Below are positions 20,367 to 28,820 of a DNA stretch of 50,126 nucleotides, one piece after another (position 1 is the stretch's first letter; every line of letters starts with the position of its first letter). A program made the translations under genes and the position numbers. The notes below the pieces were generated by a model, which was not told where the DNA came from, did no database searches, and saw nothing but the letters and a program-made list of their open reading frames with translations. The stretch is from contig NZ_JACVZC010000032.1 in the NCBI RefSeq assembly GCF_016658545.1, positions 1 to 50,126 of the forward strand. Reading direction: 5' to 3'. This DNA is from Pseudomonas sp. S37 (GTDB lineage: Bacteria; Pseudomonadota; Gammaproteobacteria; Pseudomonadales; Pseudomonadaceae).

Positions 20367-20369
20367 GTA

Positions 20370-20456
20370 TGGTGCCCAGGAGAAGACTCGAACTTCCACG
20401 ACCTTGCGGTCACTGATACCTGAAACCAGCGCGTCTACCAATTCCGCCACCTGGGC
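20370..20456 (-). tRNA. tRNA-Leu (anticodon CAG), copy 2 in transcription order
   Basis: An 87-nt class II tRNA with CCA encoded. The acceptor stem is GCCCAGG/CCTGGGC with discriminator A. The D-arm includes TGGCGGAATTGGTAGACGC, the anticodon loop TTCAGGT gives CAG, the long variable arm is TGACCGCAAGGTCG, and the T-arm contains GTTCGAGTC. It decodes CUG, the dominant Leu codon here. It is identical to the neighbouring copy and followed by the bidirectional terminator. Confidence 0.97.
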
Positions 20457-20507
20457 AAAGCTTTGAATCATCTGGCGAAGGCGAAAAACGTTCGCTTTCA
20501 CACAGTA

Positions 20508-20533
20508 GTAACAGATCCTTGGTCATCTGTTAC
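20508..20533. repeat. 9-bp inverted repeat between the two tRNA-Leu genes
   Basis: GTAACAGAT-8 nt-ATCTGTTAC lies in the 88-bp spacer of the tRNA-Leu pair. It may be a processing hairpin in the tandem transcript. No U tract follows on the minus strand, so it is not a clear terminator. Confidence 0.6.
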
Positions 20534-20544
20534 TTGAAAATACT

Positions 20545-20631
20545 TGGTGCCCAGGAGAAGACTCGAACTTCCACGACCTTGCGGTCACTGATACCTGAAA
20601 CCAGCGCGTCTACCAATTCCGCCACCTGGGC
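20545..20631 (-). tRNA. tRNA-Leu (anticodon CAG), copy 1 in transcription order
   Basis: Identical over all 87 nt to the copy at 20370-20456, including the encoded CCA and anticodon CAG. The identity indicates recent duplication or gene conversion. It is the promoter-proximal member of the pair; the AT-rich stretch at 20632-20655 upstream (minus-strand CAAATAATC) may contain its -10 element. Confidence 0.97.
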
Positions 20632-20903
20632 ACACATTCGAGATTATTTGATGCTTTACAGCGTCGCTAATCTCTACTACAACTTCGGGCTTGTCCGTCG
20701 TTGTGGTGCGCACTATACGGACGGTCCGGGGGGCTGTAAACCCCTCGAGCAAAAAAAATTTCAAAAAATTCAACTTGTTGATTCCACAGGCCTATTCCTG
20801 CTGTCTATGCACTGCAGCAGGGGCTGTCCAAGGCCGACATTTCCGGTTTCAATACGCCTATGCCAGAATTCATATCTATATACCCCAAGGTGAACCCCTT
20901 CTG

Positions 20904-23483
20904 ATGGCCGATTGGCAATCCCTCGATCCCGAGGCCGCTCGCGAAGCGGAAAAATACGACAACCCCATTCCCAGCCGTGAGCTGATCCTGCAGCGCCTTG
21001 CCGACCGCGGCGAACCCGCTGCGCGCGAGGAGCTGGCGAAAGAGTTTGGTCTGTATGAAGAAGACCAGATCGAAGCCCTGCGCCGCCGCCTGCGTGCCAT
21101 GGAGCGCGACGGCCAGCTTATCTATACCCGGCGCGGCACTTATGCCCCGGTAGACAAGCTGGACCTGATCTGCGGCCGTATCTCCGGCCACCGCGATGGC
21201 TTTGGCTTCCTCATCCCGGATGATGGCAGCGACGACCTGTTCCTGAGCCCGTCGCAAATGCGCCTGGCCTTCGATGGTGACCGCGCGCTGGCGCGGGTAT
21301 CCGGTACCGACCGCCGTGGCCGCCGCGAAGGCGTCATTGTCGAGGTCATTTCCCGCGCCCACGAAAGTGTGGTCGGCCGTTACTTCGAAGAAGGCGGCAT
21401 CGGCTATGTGACCCCGGACAACCCGAAGATCCAGCAGGAAGTGCTGGTCACTGCCGGGCGCAACGGTGGCGCGAAGATCGGCCAGTTCGTCGAGATCAAG
21501 ATCACCCATTGGCCAACCCCGCGCTTCCAGCCGCAAGGCGACGTGGTCGAGGTCATCGGCAACTACATGGCGCCGGGCATGGAAATCGACGTTGCCCTGC
21601 GCAGCTACGACATTCCGCACGTCTGGCCAAACGATGTGGTCAAGGAAGCGCGCAAGTTCCGCTCTGAGGTAGAAGAGAAGGACAAAGAGAAGCGCGTCGA
21701 CCTGCGCCACCTGCCGTTCGTCACCATCGACGGTGAAGACGCCCGCGACTTCGACGACGCCGTCTATTGCGAACCGTTGGGCAAGCTGCGCCTGTTCTCC
21801 GGTGGCTGGCGCCTGTATGTGGCCATCGCCGACGTGTCCAGCTACGTGCGCCTGGGTTCGGCCCTGGACGTCGAAGCCCAGCAGCGCGGCAACTCGGTGT
21901 ACTTCCCCGAGCGCGTGGTGCCGATGCTCCCCGAAGAGCTGTCCAACGGTCTGTGCTCGCTGAACCCGCACGTCGATCGCCTGGCCATGGTCTGTGAAAT
22001 GACCATGAACAAAGCCGGCCAGATGGTGGACTACCAGTTCTACGAAGGCGTGATCCACTCCCACGCCCGCCTGACCTACAACAAGGTCAGCAGCATGCTC
22101 GAGCACGCGCGTACCCGTGAGGGCAAGGCGCTGCGCGAAGAGTACAAGGCGGTCGTGCCGGACCTGAAGAACCTGTACAACCTGTACAAGGTGCTGGTGG
22201 ATGCGCGTCACACCCGTGGTGCCATCGACTTCGAAACCCAGGAAACCCGCATCATCTTCGGCGACCAGCGCAAGATCGCGGAAATCCGCCCGACCGTGCG
22301 CAACGATGCCCACAAGCTGATCGAGGAATGCATGCTGGCGGCCAACGTCGCCACGGCCGAGTTCCTGCAGAGGCACGGCGTGCCAGCCCTGTACCGGGTG
22401 CACGACGGCCCGCCGCCAGAGCGCCTGGAAAAACTGCGCGCCTTCCTCGGCGAACTGGGCCTGAGCCTGCACAAAGGCAAGGACCCGTCGCCAAAGGATT
22501 ACCAGGCCCTGCTGGCGAGCATCGCCGGGCGCCCGGACTTCCACCTGATCCAGACGGTGATGCTGCGCTCGCTGAGCCAGGCCGTGTACAGCACCGAGAA
22601 CAACGGCCACTTCGGCCTGAACTACGAGGCGTACACCCACTTCACCTCGCCGATCCGTCGTTACCCGGACCTGCTGGTGCACCGCGCCATCCGCAGTGTC
22701 ATCCGTTCCAGGGTCGATACCCCGCACGTCAAGCGTGCCGGCGCCATGAGCATCCCCAAGGCGCGTATCTACCCGTACGACGAAAACACCCTGGAGCAAC
22801 TCGGCGAGCAGTGCTCGATGACCGAGCGCCGCGCCGATGAAGCCACCCGCGACGTGGTCAACTGGCTCAAGTGCGAGTTCATGAAGGACCGCGTGGGCGA
22901 GACCTTCCCGGGTGTGATCACCGCGGTGACCGGTTTCGGCCTGTTCGTCGAACTGACCGACATCTATGTGGAAGGCCTGGTGCACGTCAGTGCGCTGCCG
23001 GGTGACTACTACCACTTCGACCCGGTGCACCACCGCCTGTCCGGCGAGCGTACCGGGCGCAGCTTCCGCCTGGGCGACACCATCGAAGTCAAGGTCATGC
23101 GCGTCGACCTGGACGAGCGCAAGATCGACTTCGAAGTGTCGGACAAGACCCTGGCCGCACCGATCGGCCGCAAGCAGCGCGGCGCCGCGCCTGTAGGCGA
23201 CAAGGCTGAGCAGCCGCCGGTAACCGAAGCGAAGGCGACCCCCAAGCCGCGCAGCCGCAAGAGCGAAGCGTCCGAAGCGTACTTCCCGAAAGACGCCGTG
23301 CAGCGTAACGCCGAGGTGCGCAAAAGCCGCGAAATGAAGAAAGCGTTGATGACCGACGCGCGCAGCAGCGCCGGCAGCAAGTCGGAGAAAGGCGGCAAGT
23401 CGTCTGGCGCCGGCAAGCCGACCAAGCATCGTAAAGGCCCGCCGAAGTCCGGTGCGCCACGCAAGAGCAAGAGCAAGTCATGA
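20904..23483 (+). CDS. rnr: Ribonuclease R
   Basis: Processive 3'-5' exoribonuclease that degrades structured RNA and acts in RNA quality control and cold adaptation. The 859-residue protein has an N-terminal helix-turn-helix-like region (about 20-80), cold-shock/OB domains (about 85-250), and the RNB catalytic domain with DGEDARDFDDAVYC (about 276-289). A C-terminal S1 domain (about 660-745) and a Lys/Ser-rich basic tail follow. ATG at 20904 (MADWQSLDPEA) is favoured over any upstream start, since upstream codons run into the AT-rich leader. The 270 bases before it hold an A-rich stretch (20750-20770) and possible promoter but no gene. The stop overlaps rlmB in ATGA. Confidence 0.97.
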   Translation: MADWQSLDPEAAREAEKYDNPIPSRELILQRLADRGEPAAREELAKEFGLYEEDQIEALRRRLRAMERDGQLIYTRRGTYAPVDKLDLICGRISGHRDGFGFLIPDDGSDDLFLSPSQMRLAFDGDRALARVSGTDRRGRREGVIVEVISRAHESVVGRYFEEGGIGYVTPDNPKIQQEVLVTAGRNGGAKIGQFVEIKITHWPTPRFQPQGDVVEVIGNYMAPGMEIDVALRSYDIPHVWPNDVVKEARKFRSEVEEKDKEKRVDLRHLPFVTIDGEDARDFDDAVYCEPLGKLRLFSGGWRLYVAIADVSSYVRLGSALDVEAQQRGNSVYFPERVVPMLPEELSNGLCSLNPHVDRLAMVCEMTMNKAGQMVDYQFYEGVIHSHARLTYNKVSSMLEHARTREGKALREEYKAVVPDLKNLYNLYKVLVDARHTRGAIDFETQETRIIFGDQRKIAEIRPTVRNDAHKLIEECMLAANVATAEFLQRHGVPALYRVHDGPPPERLEKLRAFLGELGLSLHKGKDPSPKDYQALLASIAGRPDFHLIQTVMLRSLSQAVYSTENNGHFGLNYEAYTHFTSPIRRYPDLLVHRAIRSVIRSRVDTPHVKRAGAMSIPKARIYPYDENTLEQLGEQCSMTERRADEATRDVVNWLKCEFMKDRVGETFPGVITAVTGFGLFVELTDIYVEGLVHVSALPGDYYHFDPVHHRLSGERTGRSFRLGDTIEVKVMRVDLDERKIDFEVSDKTLAAPIGRKQRGAAPVGDKAEQPPVTEAKATPKPRSRKSEASEAYFPKDAVQRNAEVRKSREMKKALMTDARSSAGSKSEKGGKSSGAGKPTKHRKGPPKSGAPRKSKSKS

Positions 23484-24226
23484 GTCAGCTGGAAAAGATC
23501 TACGGCGTGCACGCCGTGCAGGCATTGCTGCAGCACCATCCGAAGCGGGTCAAGCAGATCTGGCTGTCGGAAGGGCGCAGCGAGCCACGCCTGCAGGCGC
23601 TGCTGGCGCTGGCCGCAGAAAACCGCGTGGCGGTTGGCCAGGCCGAGCGCCGCGAGATGGATGCCTGGGTCGAGGGTGTGCACCAGGGCGTGGTCGCCGA
23701 GGTCAGCCCGAGCCAGGTGTGGGGCGAGCTGATGCTCGAAGAACTGCTCGAACGCACTGAAACACCGCCGCTGATCCTGGTGCTGGACGGTGTGACCGAC
23801 CCGCACAACCTCGGTGCCTGCCTGCGTACCGCCGATGCGGCCGGTGCCACGGCAGTGATCGTGCCCAAGGACAAGTCGGCAACCCTGACCCCGGTGGTGC
23901 GCAAGGTTGCTTGCGGCGCCGCCGAGGTGATTCCGCTGGTGGCCGTGACCAACCTGGCGCGTACCCTGGAGAAGTTGCAGCAGCGTGGCCTGTGGGTGGT
24001 CGGTACTGCCGGCGAGGCCGAGCAGGAGATCTACCAGCAGGATCTGACCGGTCCGCTGGTGATGATCATGGGCGCGGAAGGCAAGGGCATGCGCCGGCTG
24101 ACCCGTGACCATTGCGATTTCCTGGTGAAATTGCCGATGGGCGGTAGTGTCAGCAGCCTGAACGTGTCGGTGGCGACCGGGGTTTGCCTGTTTGAGGCCG
24201 TGCGTCAGCGTCAGGCAAAGCGCTAA
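23480..24226 (+). CDS. rlmB: 23S rRNA (guanosine-2'-O-)-methyltransferase RlmB
   Basis: SpoU-class (SPOUT) methyltransferase that modifies G2251 in the ribosomal P-loop. The 248-residue protein has the N-terminal substrate-binding domain (MSQLEKIYGVHAVQALLQHHPKR) and the trefoil-knot motifs LDGVTDPHNLGACLRTADAAG (motif 1), MGAEGKGMRRLT (motif 2) and LPMGGSVSSLNVSVATGV (motif 3). Its ATG overlaps the rnr stop, so both are co-translated, as in other gammaproteobacteria. Confidence 0.97.
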   Translation: MSQLEKIYGVHAVQALLQHHPKRVKQIWLSEGRSEPRLQALLALAAENRVAVGQAERREMDAWVEGVHQGVVAEVSPSQVWGELMLEELLERTETPPLILVLDGVTDPHNLGACLRTADAAGATAVIVPKDKSATLTPVVRKVACGAAEVIPLVAVTNLARTLEKLQQRGLWVVGTAGEAEQEIYQQDLTGPLVMIMGAEGKGMRRLTRDHCDFLVKLPMGGSVSSLNVSVATGVCLFEAVRQRQAKR

Positions 24227-24239
24227 CCTTTAGCCTGCG

Positions 24240-24335
24240 CCGGCCTCTTCGCGGGTAAACCCGCTCCCACAGGGATCGTACAAGGCCTGAGCCCTGTGGA
24301 GTACTTGTAGGAGCGGGTTTACCCGCGAAGAGGCC
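24240..24335. repeat. Inverted REP pair after rlmB
   Basis: REP copies at 24240-24273 and 24304-24335 in opposite orientation. They start 14 bases after the rlmB stop and end about 50 bases before the rpsF promoter, separating the two operons. Confidence 0.87.
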
Positions 24336-24383
24336 CTTAGCCTGTGAATATGTTTCAGGCTGTTCAAATATTCACCAATCACC

Positions 24384-24412
24384 TTGCTTGTACGCCCCAC
24401 CTTCTCTACAAT
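24384..24412 (+). promoter_or_regulatory. Sigma-70 promoter of the rpsF operon
   Basis: TTGCTT (24384-24389), a 17-base spacer, and TACAAT (24407-24412) make a near-consensus promoter. It implies a leader of roughly 115 nt before rpsF, long enough for an autoregulatory structure recognised by ribosomal proteins (as known for S6:S18 in many bacteria). The leader includes a small GCC-GAGCT-GGC hairpin near 24423. Confidence 0.7.
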
Positions 24413-24532
24413 TGCGCCCCTTGCCGAGCTGGCAGGCGCTCATGTGCCTCCCCTCCGTGCAAGACATACAGTGTCATTCACTCCTTGTCTGACCAGATTC
24501 ACTGGCAGACTACTAACCCGTAAGGAGCATTC

Positions 24533-24958
24533 ATGCGTCATTACGAAATCATCTTCCTGGTTCACCCGGACCAGAGCGAACAAGTCGGCGGCATGGTTGA
24601 GCGTTACACCAAGCTGATCGAAGAAGATGGTGGCAAGATCCACCGCCTGGAAGACTGGGGCCGTCGTCAACTGGCCTACGCAATCAACAATGTTCACAAG
24701 GCTCACTACGTGATGCTGAACGTTGAGTGCACCGGCAAGGCCCTGGCCGAGCTGGAAGACAACTTCCGCTACAACGATGCCGTTATCCGTAACCTTGTCA
24801 TCCGTCGCGACGAAGCCGTTACCGGTCAGTCCGAGATGCTGAAGGCTGAAGAGAACCGCAGCGAGCGCCGTGAGCGTCGCGAGCGTCCTGAGCATGCTGA
24901 CTCCGCCGAAGGCGATGACAGCAATGACAGCGACTCCAGCGATAACGCTGACGAGTAA
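24533..24958 (+). CDS. rpsF: 30S ribosomal protein bS6
   Basis: Binds 16S rRNA in the central domain as a heterodimer with S18. The 141-residue protein has the S6 core [35 protein letters not shown] and [16 protein letters not shown] ([19 protein letters not shown]). A long charged C-terminal tail (about residues 110-141) changes from Arg/Glu-rich to Asp/Ser-rich. AAGGAG lies 5 bases before the ATG. It is the first gene of the rpsF-rpsR-DUF2232-rplI operon. Confidence 0.98.
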   Translation: MRHYEIIFLVHPDQSEQVGGMVERYTKLIEEDGGKIHRLEDWGRRQLAYAINNVHKAHYVMLNVECTGKALAELEDNFRYNDAVIRNLVIRRDEAVTGQSEMLKAEENRSERRERRERPEHADSAEGDDSNDSDSSDNADE

Positions 24959-24986
24959 TCCACGGACCTTTAGAGGAGCCTATTAA

Positions 24987-25217
24987 ATGGCACGTTTCTT
25001 CCGTCGTCGTAAATTCTGCCGCTTCACTGCTGAAGACGTGAAAGAGATCGACTTCAAAGATCTCAACACCCTGAAAGCTTACGTATCCGAAACCGGCAAG
25101 ATCGTTCCAAGCCGTATCACCGGTACCAAAGCTCGTTATCAGCGTCAGCTGGCTACCGCTATCAAGCGCGCCCGCTTCCTGGCCCTGCTGCCCTACACCG
25201 ACAGCCACGGCCGCTGA
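24987..25217 (+). CDS. rpsR: 30S ribosomal protein bS18
   Basis: The 76-residue protein starts [17 protein letters not shown] and contains [33 protein letters not shown], the S18 core. It pairs with S6 on the 30S platform. GAGGAG precedes the ATG and the spacing from rpsF is 28 bases. No priB lies between rpsF and rpsR, unlike in enterobacteria. Confidence 0.98.
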   Translation: MARFFRRRKFCRFTAEDVKEIDFKDLNTLKAYVSETGKIVPSRITGTKARYQRQLATAIKRARFLALLPYTDSHGR

Positions 25218-25250
25218 GACCGGGTCGTCGACAAGCAGTAAGGGATTAGC

Positions 25251-26114
25251 ATGCGAGCGTTAGCAAGTTTCATCATGCGCGGTCGTGTGCAGGCCACCCT
25301 CGTGGTGGTCATCAGCGCGGTACTGCCGCTGCTGTTCTGGTTGAGTGCCGCTGCCGGCAGCCTTGTGCTGCTGCGGCGCGGGTTCAAGGATGCTACATCG
25401 GTCATCGCCGGCGGCTTGCTGGCCGGGTTGGCCGTGTGGGTCATGGGCGATCCCATCACCTTTATGGTGATTGCGGGTGCCCTGGCCCTGGCCGCCATGT
25501 TGCGTGCCGAGCACCCCTGGAGCCGGGTGTTGCTCGCCAGTGCCGTGTTCGCCGTGGCTTTCAGCCTCGTGCTTGATCTGGCGCTGGCGCAAACCTTCGA
25601 TGTGCTGGCCAAGGCGTTTGCCGAAGCCATGCCGAAAGTCGACGGGCAACCGGTGCTCTCCGGTGAGCTGATCCGCCCTGTGCTGGTCGCTTCCACAGCA
25701 GTGACGGTGCAATTGTTCAGCGTTCTGGCTTTGATGCTGGGGCGCTACTGGCAGGCAGCGTTGTACAACCCTGGAGGCTTCGGTCGCGAGTTTCGCGAAC
25801 TGAAGTTGCCGAAACAGACCATGGCGGTCTTGGTGGCAGTGATGGTGGTGGCGCCGTTTATCGGCCCGCAGTTCATCATCCTGGCATCGGCTTCCAGCCT
25901 GGTACTGGTGCTGGCCGGCATCGCCTTGATGCATGGGCTGGTGGCACAGGGCCGACTGGCCGGTTTCTGGCTGGTGGGCATGTACGTGACGTTGCCGCTG
26001 ATCATGCAGCTGATTTATCCGTTGCTGGTGGTTTTGGCCATTGTCGACAGCCTGATTGATTTTCGCGGTCGCAAGTCCCCCAAGGGGAATGACTCCGCGA
26101 ACGGTGAAGGTTAA
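25251..26114 (+). CDS. DUF2232 (YybS-like) membrane protein
   Basis: A 287-residue hydrophobic protein with about seven to eight predicted membrane segments (for example about 17-40, 45-62, 66-83, 88-110, 150-170, 190-212 and 215-270) and a short basic C-terminal tail ([18 protein letters not shown]). The family is uncharacterised; in Pseudomonas it sits between rpsR and rplI, and this position is the best evidence for its identity. TAAGGG precedes the ATG. Co-transcription with ribosomal protein genes suggests growth-linked expression but not a role. Confidence 0.85.
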   Translation: MRALASFIMRGRVQATLVVVISAVLPLLFWLSAAAGSLVLLRRGFKDATSVIAGGLLAGLAVWVMGDPITFMVIAGALALAAMLRAEHPWSRVLLASAVFAVAFSLVLDLALAQTFDVLAKAFAEAMPKVDGQPVLSGELIRPVLVASTAVTVQLFSVLALMLGRYWQAALYNPGGFGREFRELKLPKQTMAVLVAVMVVAPFIGPQFIILASASSLVLVLAGIALMHGLVAQGRLAGFWLVGMYVTLPLIMQLIYPLLVVLAIVDSLIDFRGRKSPKGNDSANGEG

Positions 26115-26134
26115 AAGTTAAGAGGTTTTACCAA

Positions 26135-26581
26135 ATGGAACTGATCCTGCTGGAAAAAGTCGCTAACCTGGGCAACCTGGGCGACAAAGTAAAAGTTAAG
26201 GCTGGTTACGGCCGTAACTTCCTGCTGCCATTCGGCAAGGCCACCGTTGCCAACGCCGCCAACCTGGCTGCGTTCGAAGAGCGTCGCGCCGAGCTGGAAA
26301 AAGCAGCTGCAGACCGTAAATCGTCGGCTGAAAGCCGCGCTGCCCAACTGGCCGAGCTGGAAGTGACCATCACTGCCACCGCTGGCGACGAAGGCAAGCT
26401 GTTCGGTTCGATCGGCACCCACGACATCGCTGACGCCCTGACCGCCTCCGGCGTTGAAGTGGCCAAAGCTGAAGTTCGTCTGCCGAACGGCACCATCCGT
26501 CAGGTTGGCGAATACGACGTAGCCGTGCACCTGCACAGCGACGTTGAAGCCACCGTACGTGTGGTTGTCGTAGCTGCCTAA
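26135..26581 (+). CDS. rplI: 50S ribosomal protein bL9
   Basis: The 148-residue protein has the L9 N-terminal domain ([36 protein letters not shown]), the long connecting helix (about 40-75), and the C-terminal rRNA-binding domain with [20 protein letters not shown] precedes the ATG. It is the last gene of the operon and is followed by a strong terminator. Confidence 0.98.
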   Translation: MELILLEKVANLGNLGDKVKVKAGYGRNFLLPFGKATVANAANLAAFEERRAELEKAAADRKSSAESRAAQLAELEVTITATAGDEGKLFGSIGTHDIADALTASGVEVAKAEVRLPNGTIRQVGEYDVAVHLHSDVEATVRVVVVAA

Positions 26582-26626
26582 GCTGCGCTGACTGGCTGGC
26601 TCCTTGCGGGCCAGGCGGTTAACATC

Positions 26627-26669
26627 GGGCACGGTCCTGTTTTCTACAGGCCGTGCCCTTTGTTTTTTT
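26627..26669 (+). terminator. Terminator of the rpsF-rpsR-DUF2232-rplI operon
   Basis: GGGCACGG-t-CCTGT / ACAGG-CCGTGCCC (26627-26658) forms a long stem with one bulge, followed by tttgttttttt. It ends 26 bases before the dnaB start, so dnaB needs its own promoter in or beyond this hairpin, or relies on read-through. Confidence 0.88.
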
Positions 26670-26694
26670 CGTCCTCCAGAATTCTTTCGTGGCC

Positions 26695-28092
26695 ATGAAC
26701 GAGATTACCAACTCCGAACAGCTTGACCTGCAAACCGCAGCCCTGAAGGTGCCTCCGCATTCCATCGAGGCCGAACAGGCCGTACTCGGTGGCCTGATGC
26801 TGGACAACAACGCCTGGGAGCGTGTGCTGGATCAGGTATCGGATGGCGACTTCTACCGGCATGACCACCGCCTGATCTTCCGTGCCGTGCACAAGTTGGC
26901 CGACGCCAACCAGCCATTCGACGTGGTGACCCTGCACGAGCAACTGGACAAGGAAGGCCTGTCGTCGCAAGTCGGCGGCCTGGCGTACCTGGCCGAGCTG
27001 GCCAAGAACACCCCGTCGGTAGCCAACATCAAGGCCTACGCCGCGATCATTCGCGAGCGGGCCACGTTGCGCCAGCTGATCAGCATCAGTACCGACATCG
27101 CCGATAACGCCTTCAACCCGCAAGGGCGGAATGCCGAGGAAATCCTCGACGATGCCGAACGGCAGATCTTCCAGATCGCTGAGGCGCGGCCGAAAACCGG
27201 TGGCCCGGTGGGCGTCAACGAACTGTTGACCATGGCCATCGACCGTATCGATACGCTGTTCAACTCCGACAGCGACATTACCGGTATTTCTACCGGTTAC
27301 ACCGACCTGGACGAGAAGACCAGCGGCCTGCAGGCGGCCGACCTGATCATCGTTGCCGGCCGTCCGTCGATGGGTAAGACCACCTTCGCCATGAACCTGG
27401 TGGAAAACGCCGTACTGCGCAGCGAAAAGGCGGTGCTGGTGTTCTCCCTCGAGATGCCAGGCGAATCGCTGATCATGCGTATGCTTTCGTCGCTGGGCCG
27501 TATCGACCAGACCAAGGTGCGTTCCGGCCAGCTGGACGACGACGACTGGCCGCGCCTGACCTCGGCAGTGAACCTGCTCAACGACCGCAAGCTGTTCATC
27601 GACGATACCGCCGGCATCAGCCCGTCGGAAATGCGCGCCCGTACCCGCCGCCTGGCCCGCGAGCACGGTGAAATCGGCATGATCATGGTCGACTACCTGC
27701 AGCTGATGCAGATTCCGGGTTCGGCTGGTGACAACCGTACCAACGAGATTTCCGAGATCTCCCGCTCGCTCAAGGCCTTGGCCAAGGAATTCAACTGCCC
27801 GGTTATTGCCCTGTCGCAGCTGAACCGCTCGCTGGAACAGCGCCCGAACAAACGCCCGGTGAACTCCGACTTGCGTGAATCCGGTGCAATCGAGCAGGAC
27901 GCCGACGTGATCATGTTCGTGTACCGCGACGAGGTGTACCACCCCGAGACCGAACACAAAGGCGTGGCGGAAATCATCATCGGTAAACAGCGTAACGGCC
28001 CCATCGGCTTTGTGCGGCTGGCGTTTATCGGCAAGTACACCCGCTTTGAGAACCTCGCGCCGGGTATGTACAACTTCGACGATGATGAATAA
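26695..28092 (+). CDS. dnaB: Replicative DNA helicase DnaB
   Basis: Hexameric 5'-3' helicase that unwinds the replication fork. The 465-residue protein has the N-terminal DnaG-interacting domain (SIEAEQAVLGGLMLDN) and a RecA-like motor domain with Walker A GRPSMGKTTFAMNL (about 222-235), Walker B-like MIMVDYLQLM and the SQLNRSLEQRPNKRP loop. No inserted intein is present. ATG at 26695 was chosen by the conserved N-terminus (MNEITNSEQLD); there is no strong Shine-Dalgarno sequence before it, which is unusual. A large REP-type palindrome follows the gene. Confidence 0.97.
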   Translation: MNEITNSEQLDLQTAALKVPPHSIEAEQAVLGGLMLDNNAWERVLDQVSDGDFYRHDHRLIFRAVHKLADANQPFDVVTLHEQLDKEGLSSQVGGLAYLAELAKNTPSVANIKAYAAIIRERATLRQLISISTDIADNAFNPQGRNAEEILDDAERQIFQIAEARPKTGGPVGVNELLTMAIDRIDTLFNSDSDITGISTGYTDLDEKTSGLQAADLIIVAGRPSMGKTTFAMNLVENAVLRSEKAVLVFSLEMPGESLIMRMLSSLGRIDQTKVRSGQLDDDDWPRLTSAVNLLNDRKLFIDDTAGISPSEMRARTRRLAREHGEIGMIMVDYLQLMQIPGSAGDNRTNEISEISRSLKALAKEFNCPVIALSQLNRSLEQRPNKRPVNSDLRESGAIEQDADVIMFVYRDEVYHPETEHKGVAEIIIGKQRNGPIGFVRLAFIGKYTRFENLAPGMYNFDDDE

Positions 28093-28113
28093 CTCATTGA
28101 GCTAGCAGGGACC

Positions 28114-28232
28114 CCTGTAGGAGCGGCCTTGCGTCGCGATGGGCTGCGCAGCAGCCCCAGGATTTCAGCGAAGATGCAAAAGTGCCGGGGCTGCTGTGCA
28201 GCCCATCGCGACGCAAGGCCGCTCCTACAAGG
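28114..28232. repeat. Long inverted repeat, second REP class
   Basis: The arms ctgtaggagcggccttgcgtcgcgatgggctgc (28115 onward) and gcagcccatcgcgacgcaaggccgctcctacaagg (to 28232) are near-perfect inverted copies. Internal ggggctgct/agcagcccc sequences extend the pairing. This is a different REP family from the gcgggtttacccgc type; a third, single copy lies at 50062-50095 and a fragment next to the C tract at the window start. Confidence 0.88.
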
Positions 28233-28394
28233 CCTGTGCTGGCCTATTTCTCCAAGCAATAATCAGCTTTTTCCTGTTGCGTGTAGGCCGTTTCTGAAAT
28301 AGCTTTCAACCGCCTTTGCGCCATTGCGGTGGTTTTCCGGGCGGCCTGGTCTGGCTCTGTCGTTGCCCAAGCAGCGACCGGGCCTGCAAGCCCG

Positions 28395-28560
28395 CAGACG
28401 ATTACTACCGCTATCCGGATTGCTGCCAGTCGGCAATTTCGGTCAATGGTGGCTGAGTACGGGAGATCCTCGGATCTGCCGGTTTTATCGTCTGTCCGGT
28501 CTTGCAGACCCGTACGTAGCCGCCACCCATCAAATGCAAGTGATGCCGTGGCGGTCTTTT
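28395..28560 (+). ncRNA. Candidate structured leader RNA upstream of the DUF3077 locus
   Basis: The 490-base gap between dnaB and the first small frame of this locus contains ordered dyads: CCG-g-ATTGC...GCAAT-tt-CGG (about 28417-28441), GTCTG...CAGAC (about 28491-28509), and a two-step stem CCGCCAC-cc-ATCA...TGAT-gcc-GTGGCGG (28520-28554) followed by tctttt. The last resembles an intrinsic terminator placed 23 bases before a small ORF, suggesting an attenuator-type cis element. No covariation test was possible. Confidence 0.4.
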
Positions 28561-28582
28561 CGGAGTCAGACGAGATTACGCC

Positions 28583-28675
28583 ATGCTCAGGATTGTCCCC
28601 GATCCGCCCCGCGATCCCCCTTTTGATGAAGACAACCCGATGCAGGGGCAGATGCCTGCTGTAAGGCTTCGTTGA
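28583..28675 (+). pseudogene. Truncated small ORF resembling the first gene of Pseudomonas DUF3077 pairs
   Basis: ATG at 28583 opens a 30-codon frame beginning MLRIVPDPPRDPPFDED. Pseudomonas DUF3077 genes are often preceded by a small gene whose product starts with a similar M-[LF]-[RK]-[IV]-x-P-x-PP sequence and runs to about 90-100 residues. Here the frame stops at 30 codons, just before a REP pair, so it looks like a remnant whose 3' part was lost. The resemblance is from memory of the family, not a search. It could alternatively act as a short regulatory leader peptide. Confidence 0.45.
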
Positions 28676-28690
28676 TATGTCGCCTGGGCG

Positions 28691-28786
28691 GGCCCTTTCG
28701 CGGGTGAACCCGCTCCCACAGGATCACCACAGGCTTCAAGAATTGCACCGTACCTGTGGGAGCGGGTTTACCCGCGAAGAGGCCGG
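28691..28786. repeat. Inverted REP pair upstream of the DUF3077 gene
   Basis: Copies at 28691-28722 and 28753-28786 in opposite orientation. They lie between the truncated frame and the DUF3077 start, inside what would normally be a two-gene unit. Confidence 0.87.
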
Positions 28787-28820
28787 CCCAGGCGGTCGAG
28801 AAATTCGAGGGGATTGAACA

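Noticed and set aside
20805..23429. An 874-codon open frame on the minus strand opposite rnr
   Set aside because: It is a mirror of the GC-rich rnr codons (third-position GC bias), has no ribosome site or recognisable domain, and rnr on the plus strand is certain.
28324..28664. Two overlapping plus-strand frames of about 100-110 codons between dnaB and the DUF3077 gene
   Set aside because: They overlap each other in different frames, lack ribosome sites and run through the structured dyads, so a non-coding leader explains the region better.
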